Source: Dunaliella salina (lineage: Eukaryota; Chlorophyta; Chlorophyceae; Chlamydomonadales; Dunaliellaceae). Taken from it: 20,468 nucleotides of DNA. Positions 16,554 to 20,468 of the stretch are shown one piece after another (within the stretch, counting starts at the first letter, position 1; the number at the start of each line of letters is the position of its first letter). The stretch lies in assembly GCA_002284615.2 (NCBI GenBank), contig MU070740.1, positions 19,815 through 40,282 of the forward strand. The letters run 5' to 3'. The notes below the pieces were generated by a model. That model made no database searches. It saw only the letters and a list, made by a program, of their open reading frames with translations, and was not told the origin of the DNA. The translations under genes and the position numbers were made by a program.

Positions 16554-17255
16554 CAGGAGGCTCAAACAGAAAAGGTTATGTACACCATCCCCAAAAACTG
16601 TGTGGGACCCCTCTGACCCACCCACCCACCCCAAAACCCCCCATGCAGTAACCCTACCTTTACAGAAAGGGTGTCAATCTGCTCCTTTTTGAAATGGCTA
16701 TCCATCTGCATACTCACCATACTGAAAAGTGAGATGCAGCAGAGTTGTGGGACAAAAACTGAGCAGCGGACGCCCATGCATACCTGCCCTTCCAGGCACC
16801 CGCAACTAGCTTGCAAGTCTACTAACTGCCCTACTGACTTCACCATGCATAATCACATCATACATTGTCACTATCCTGCAAGTTAGAACTGGTTTGCCGC
16901 ATGTTCACCTCTACACCCCCTGCCGCCCACACCCTTGCGCGCATGGCACTGACTCCCAGCCATGCACACGGACCCCCCCTTTTACTCAATTTACCCAAAG
17001 AGGATGCCAAAAGACAATTCTCGAGCTCAAGAATCCAATGGTGTTTTCAGAATTCTGTAGAAGTGGCCCAGAAAAATTCTGGAGGGGGGGTCCCAAAAAG
17101 TCCAGACCCCCCTCGACCACCCACCCCCAACGACCTTCTCCGATTGGACCCATGAATATACCAACCGATAGCTCTTGATTGGAGGATTCTGAATACATAG
17201 TTCTTAATGAGCTTGACCCTTGGCTTCCAAAATTTATGCCTCTTGCAGCCTCCTG
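16554..17255 (-). mobile_element. TIR element, copy C (702 bp), inverted relative to A and B
   Basis: The ends CAGGAGGCT (16554-16562) and AGCCTCCTG (17247-17255) are perfect inverted repeats, extending to 11 bp as TCCAGGAGGCT and AGCCTCCTGGA. Internal blocks match copies A and B on the opposite strand: CCATCCCCAAAAACTG, GGGTGGGTGGGTC complement, GGAGCAGATTG complement, TCATACATTGTCACTATCCT, and the GGGGGGGTCCCAAAAAGTCC block near 17085. B and C resemble each other more than A. No unambiguous target duplication is left (both flanks contain CACT). Open frames are not conserved between copies. Confidence 0.8.
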
Positions 17256-17309
17256 GACACTACCAAATTTACGCGATAAATTCAAAAAATGCATGACACA
17301 CACACAAAT

Positions 17310-18340
17310 TAAGGGCAGCTAATATGTACACCTTAAGCTATACGAATTGGCAAAAACCCCTGAGGCCTGGAAGGCCCGGAAACGAACAACCATTGTTGTT
17401 GCAAAGATGTCTTCTGAAACTTGAACTCTATCTCAAAGAAAAAGTCAACATCCTCATATACCAAACTAACACTTTCTATAATGAAAAGCGTGCCAAGCAA
17501 TTTACAGGCCAACCTGGCCCTCCACTTTGCCCTATATGTGGTGCACCTGATAGCACTCCTCATACTCTCCTCAAATGCACTCATTCACACATAAACAAAA
17601 TGCGTACGAATCGCCATCATCACGCAGTCAGCATGTGTTGTAAAGAAATCAGCGAAGGGGGTCAGGCATTTTCATCGTTGCTCTGGACGCTTGTAACAAG
17701 GATAAACACTGGGCTTAAGACATAGAGATCCCTGATGAAATCCAAAGAAATACCCCAAGCTGGTTGTATCCTACAGGACGATCTCCTGCCACACAACAAA
17801 GCAAACCAGATGGCATCATTGTTCTACCAACGCAAAACAGAGAAACCACTGGCTCTCAAGACTGTTGAATCCTAGAGACAGAGATATCTACCTCATTGAG
17901 CTGAAGTTCAGCTCAGACACCAAGCCTGAACAAACTCCCCTGACTGCACAAAAACACTTTCAAAAGCCTGCGCACAAAAACGCTCCTAGGCACGTATTGC
18001 AATAACAGAGTCACATTTCATACTCTTTTCATTGGAGTTGGAACGGTTCAAAACTCATACAAAATTGACCCCCTTTGCAAACTTAGTTTAACTAAAGAAA
18101 TGGCAACCAGACTTGCAACAAAGCTCCACTGCCACTCTGTTAGAACATTACCAAAAATACAGGTTGTTTATAGGAGGGTCAGACACATGCCTCGACGGAT
18201 GGCTGACGACTTACCTGATCCCCACTAGTTTGCACAGTTCATCTCTAGGTACTGGTGAGGCTCACAGTTAGTCCCATCGCTGGCTGTTGTGTCTTCCCTT
18301 AATGCACGCTGGATAATGTCCAGCGTAGACTTCAACTTTA
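17310..18340 (+). pseudogene. Retroelement remnant R3: Cys/His knuckle, nuclease-like tail, 3' UTR
   Basis: The plus frame at 17324-17725 encodes a fairly intact C-terminal part: LIYQTNTFYNEKRAKQF, then the knuckle CPICGAPDSTPHTLLKC (C-x2-C-x8-H-x4-C) and INKMRTNRHHHAVSM. After a stop at the end of that frame, further frames give PSWLYPTGRSP, YLIELKFSSDTKPEQ (E-x-K nuclease-like motif), FHTLFIGVG, TRLATKLHCHSV and a closing MADDLPDPH near 18227, separated by stops and frameshifts. The order knuckle, E-x-K motif, DPH end is the same as in R1. It is 5'-truncated (no RT or RNase H) and ends in the type A stem-loop at 18306-18326. Divergence from R1 suggests another subfamily. Confidence 0.8.
18297..18330 (+). 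repeat. R3 3' stem-loop, type A
   Basis: After CCCTTAATGC, arms ACGCTGGA (18306-18313) and TCCAGCGT (18319-18326) pair perfectly over 8 bp around TAATG, followed by AGACTTC. The sequence differs from other type A stems, but the pairing is kept. Confidence 0.8.
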
Positions 18341-18470
18341 ATCTTGATTAGGAATTGTCGTGAAGGGGCTCACGTCCCTTCTTTGAGCCAATGTGTCTCC
18401 TTTTCCTTCATTGATGTAGGGAGAGTTTCTCTGCGTACTATTGTAGCTTTTCTTTTTCTTTTCTTTATTT
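18341..18470 (+). mobile_element. 5'-truncated retroelement 3' end, type B, abutting R3
   Basis: GAAGGGGCTCACGTCCC, GAGCCAATGTGTCTCCTTTTCC and TTGATGTAGGGAGAG match the R1 and R2 3' UTR. Arms GTAGGGAGAG (18416-18425) and CTCTGCGTAC (18429-18438) pair except at two G-G positions, and the tail is TTTTCTTTTTCTTTTCTTT. Only the last ~130 bp of the element is present, directly behind the R3 end. Confidence 0.75.
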
Positions 18471-19179
18471 AGGAATGCAATTTGCTGAGACTCATGCAAT
18501 TGGCATTTTTAGTTAACGATGTGAAATACCTGACCAGCAAAGAGCCACACTGGGGGCTTTAATGAATATTTTTGGTCGGGAGGAGTTCTGCGCTTGCTCT
18601 ATCTTCAAGCCATGGTTCTTGTGTGGCTTGTGCTTGATGCGCTAGAGACTATGTAGTCGTTTAATCTTTTTTGGTCCCCTTGAGCGTTGGCTGCTGCAAT
18701 GGTTGCAGGACACATATTCGGAGTGGAGTCATGTTGAGGTAAATGTTGACAAGGTTAACTTTCAAATCCTAGGAATTGGAGAGGCAGCGAGCAGGCACGT
18801 TGCTCCAAGGACTTGAAAGTAGATGGCAGGGGGTATGTGCAGATAGTTCCAAGCCACTCCGAATTCACGACAATTTCACTAACTAGCGGTGGAGGAGAAA
18901 AACCATATTTGAAATGCGCCAGAGAGGTTTCTCGTATTGTTTGTCTTGTCCTCGAACCTCCCTCTTCCTGCAAGGCGTAAGCGAGATTATGGATTCATTA
19001 TTATGGATTCGTTTTTTTCAAATAATGATCACGTGATTCACTAAACGCGATCTGATCTGGTGAAGGGGGATGGGCAAAAAGAACAAGGAAGTGTAAGTTG
19101 TCATTTTCACCATTAGATTAAATTGACTTCAAATCATCATAGCACTTCAGACAGGAAACTTGTAAGAGTTTAGTGCGAG
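18471..19179. other. No supported gene; upstream of the caleosin-like first exon
   Basis: Unique-looking sequence with no domain. TTATGGATTCATTATTATGGATTC near 18987 is a short direct repeat. The minus frame at 18755-18973 is open for 72 codons but unrecognised. If 19180 is a real start, the last few hundred bases hold its promoter. I see no clear TATA box. Confidence 0.35.
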
Positions 19180-19285
19180 ATGGCTACAACCACAGTGCTG
19201 CAAGAGCAGTCTTACACACGCGAGGTCCCTCCTACAGTCCTGCACCAGCCCCCGAGAGATCTTGAAAAGGTCATTCCCAATGCAG
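19180..19285 (+). CDS. Possible first exon of a caleosin-like gene
   Basis: ATG at 19180 opens 35 codons and one base, followed by GCAG/GTGCGC, a good donor in phase 1. If not spliced, the frame stops at 19321-19323 (47 codons). The peptide starts MATTTVLQEQ and ends PPRDLEKVIPNAG. Caleosins have an N-terminal region just before the lipid-body EF-hand part in which a D-L-E motif is followed by I/L-P and then G/Y-x-x-R-A, which this resembles. That resemblance is weak alone; the reason to take it seriously is that two exons with a much better caleosin match lie within 1 kb. They are on the other strand, which is unexplained. No downstream plus-strand exon was found. Confidence 0.4.
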
Positions 19286-19813
19286 GTGCGCCCACAGAAG
19301 GAGGAGGAGCAATGATGATCTGATTCTGAAGCACTTTATGAGTCGCTGCTCGCATGCCCATACGTCCCCTCATTCAGGCCTTCCCCTCGCCAATCGCTGC
19401 ATTTCGCGTGAGAAGCCTGAAGGCACCCCCAACAGCCCGCCAAATGCCACGCCCATTCAACAGCATGTGTTGTGGTGGGACTTGTGAGTAGCCTCTTGCG
19501 TCTTTGCGTCGAGACATTGTACAGTACAAACAAGTGCGCTTGGCAAACAAATTTTCTTTCCAATAAAAGGCAAGCATTTTAAACAAACATGAGCAAGGGC
19601 TGGCCGTCCCCCATTTCGTGTGCCTGCGTAAGTTCTGTGAATTTATTTGAAAGAGCTCCAAAACTTGAAAAGGAAACCAAACACAGCGAGCCTCAGGAAT
19701 CTCCTTTCCGTCCTGACTCTCCACATCCTGTTCTCCACGACCACATACCCAGCATGACATTTTCCCCTTTGGGTGGAGGGTATGTCTGGTTCTGGAGAAA
19801 AGAGGGTGCGTAC
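19286..19813. other. Between caleosin-like exons of opposite orientation
   Basis: A GC-moderate stretch with a minus frame that is open only because it reads through the donor of the exon at 19814. I looked on the minus strand for the expected next caleosin segment (D-P-x-G-W followed by S/A-K-L/F-E-W) and did not find it, so the next exon is lost or outside recognisable sequence. Confidence 0.4.
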
Positions 19814-19879
19814 CTGTTGGATCCATCACATTCATGTTGCTGTACACCAGCTCTTGGATGTCCCTTGCATTCAGGCCGC
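19814..19879 (-). CDS. Caleosin-like exon (central region)
   Basis: On the minus strand, acceptor CTCTTAG/GCGGCC and donor CCAACAG/GTACGC bound 66 bases encoding GLNARDIQELVYSNMN and then VMDPTG. Caleosins carry, after the Ca-binding part, a segment of the form L-x-x-x-D-I/L-x-x-M/L-x-x-x-N-x-x-x-x-D-P-x-G-W, which fits. The exon begins with two bases that complete the single base left by 20224-20257, giving K-G-G-L with no shift, and it ends in phase 1. Caleosins are oil-body proteins with peroxygenase activity in many members. The longer reading of 171 codons is only unspliced read-through. The gene is incomplete here. Confidence 0.65.
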
Positions 19880-20223
19880 CTAAGAGCACGCATATACCAA
19901 TGTCATTTGTTAGGCTGATTTGAGGTTTGAAACATGTGTTTTACCTTTGGTGCTCATTGTTTAGTTCGTCACTCCTGTGGTGCACCACCTCACACAGAAT
20001 GATGTCCTGACCTACTTTTTGATGACAGAAAACAGGTGGAATGCAGGGATGCCTCCGAAATTGCAGTGCACAGCACAGTTACATGATTTTCAGTGTTGAT
20101 GCCAGCAAAAGTTTGATGTGGCCGTGTACCTTCCAGCCCCTGAGGGGCTTGGTCTCAAAAGTGCAAGCAGGCAATTGCTCACAGTAGCATGCTTCACCAA
20201 GCCCACTGAGATGGCCTGCTCAC

Positions 20224-20257
20224 CTTTGTTCTCCCTGTCGTACTTGCTGAAGATCTC
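20224..20257 (-). CDS. Caleosin-like exon (KYDRENKG segment)
   Basis: On the minus strand, AACTGCAG/GAGATC (acceptor) and AACAAAG/GTGAGC (donor, strong) bound 34 bases encoding EIFSKYDRENK plus one base of Gly. In caleosins this matches the segment K-F/L-x-E-I-F-x-K-Y-D-x-x-x-x-G, after the proline knot. It joins in phase 1 to 19814-19879 across a 344-bp intron. The exon could begin a little earlier, since the frame stays open back to an AG near 20282 (APPKSKLQ precedes). Exons for the EF-hand and proline knot would lie to the right, beyond the window. Confidence 0.6.
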
Positions 20258-20468
20258 CTGCAGTTTGGATTTTGGTGGAGCTCATCTAAATCACCACATT
20301 CAAGGTGCCAAGGCGAATCTTAGATCACTTGTGTTCCATGTTGGATAAGCTGGTTCAGTACAGGAACAGCTGAGGTGTACTTCTGGAAAAATAATCGGAC
20401 ACCATTACATTCAGAGAGTTGTTGTTGAACAGTTGTTGAACAGCAAGAAGAAGAAGAGGATTGCTGAG
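20258..20468. other. Upstream intron of the minus-strand caleosin-like gene (presumed)
   Basis: No exon recognised. It contains a short direct repeat, GTTGTTGAACA at about 20418 and 20429, then a GAAGAAGAAGAGG run near the window end. If the minus-strand gene model is right, this is intron sequence leading to the acceptor at 20258. Confidence 0.4.

Noticed and set aside
16562..16846. Minus-strand 94-codon frame as a gene
   Set aside because: It lies wholly within TIR element copy C, and the frame is not kept in copies A or B.
19374..19889. 171-codon minus-strand protein
   Set aside because: Only the segment 19814-19879 has coding character; after the donor GTACGC the frame is intron read-through.
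19890..20010. Additional minus-strand caleosin exon (frame with QDIILCEVVHHRS)
   Set aside because: Its end phase does not match the next exon unless a 30-base intron is assumed, and it would interrupt the caleosin segment that joins cleanly without it.

Overview
This is nuclear DNA of a eukaryote, and most of it is repeats. The reasons are short exons bounded by GT/AG splice sites with matching codon phase, no bacterial-style gene packing, several micro- and minisatellites, and decayed retroelements of a type that carries RNase H, a Cys/His knuckle and an ExK nuclease-like tail. Exons resembling caleosin (an oil-body protein of plants, algae and some fungi) at the right end make a green alga or related lineage the best guess. 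I cannot name the species. Nearly all the long open frames in the window come from tandem repeats or lie opposite or out of frame with real features, and are not genes.

Layout. Bases 1-486 hold an (AC)n tract and an AT-rich inverted-repeat element. From 1797 to 4860 three minisatellite arrays follow one another: about ten 101-bp units, then 150-183-bp units with (CTG)n cores, then about 101-bp units. The last array is interrupted by a 229-bp MITE-like insertion. Bases 5174-5858 are a 685-bp element with 9-bp terminal inverted repeats and a 7-bp target duplication. Two diverged relatives lie at 12551-13238 and 16554-17255.

Bases 6338-8186 contain the clearest plus-strand gene piece. Two exons, 6494-6697 and 8014-8186, join in phase 1 and encode a His/Cys- and Pro-rich tail with PPY-type motifs. 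Its splice signals sit in tandem repeats. A 37-bp unit is repeated four times to form the pyrimidine tract before the first exon. The last ~40 bp of that exon plus its donor are repeated four times into the intron. A minisatellite carrying the stop/donor-like motif CAAGTAAGGGCC starts at the end of the second exon and runs to about 8945.

Bases 9400-18470 are a graveyard of non-LTR-like retroelements: a plus-strand remnant (11505-12500), a minus-strand one (12501-15720) and another plus-strand one (17310-18340). Shorter 3' ends accompany them. Nested insertions (a SINE-like element with a 15-bp target duplication, the 688-bp TIR element, and a truncated 3' end) give their relative ages. Their 3' ends finish in small stem-loops followed by a (TTTTC)n tail, and the stems seem to vary in a compensatory way.

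Bases 19180-20257 hold caleosin-like exons in conflicting orientation. A possible first exon is on the plus strand, and two central exons that join in phase are on the minus strand.
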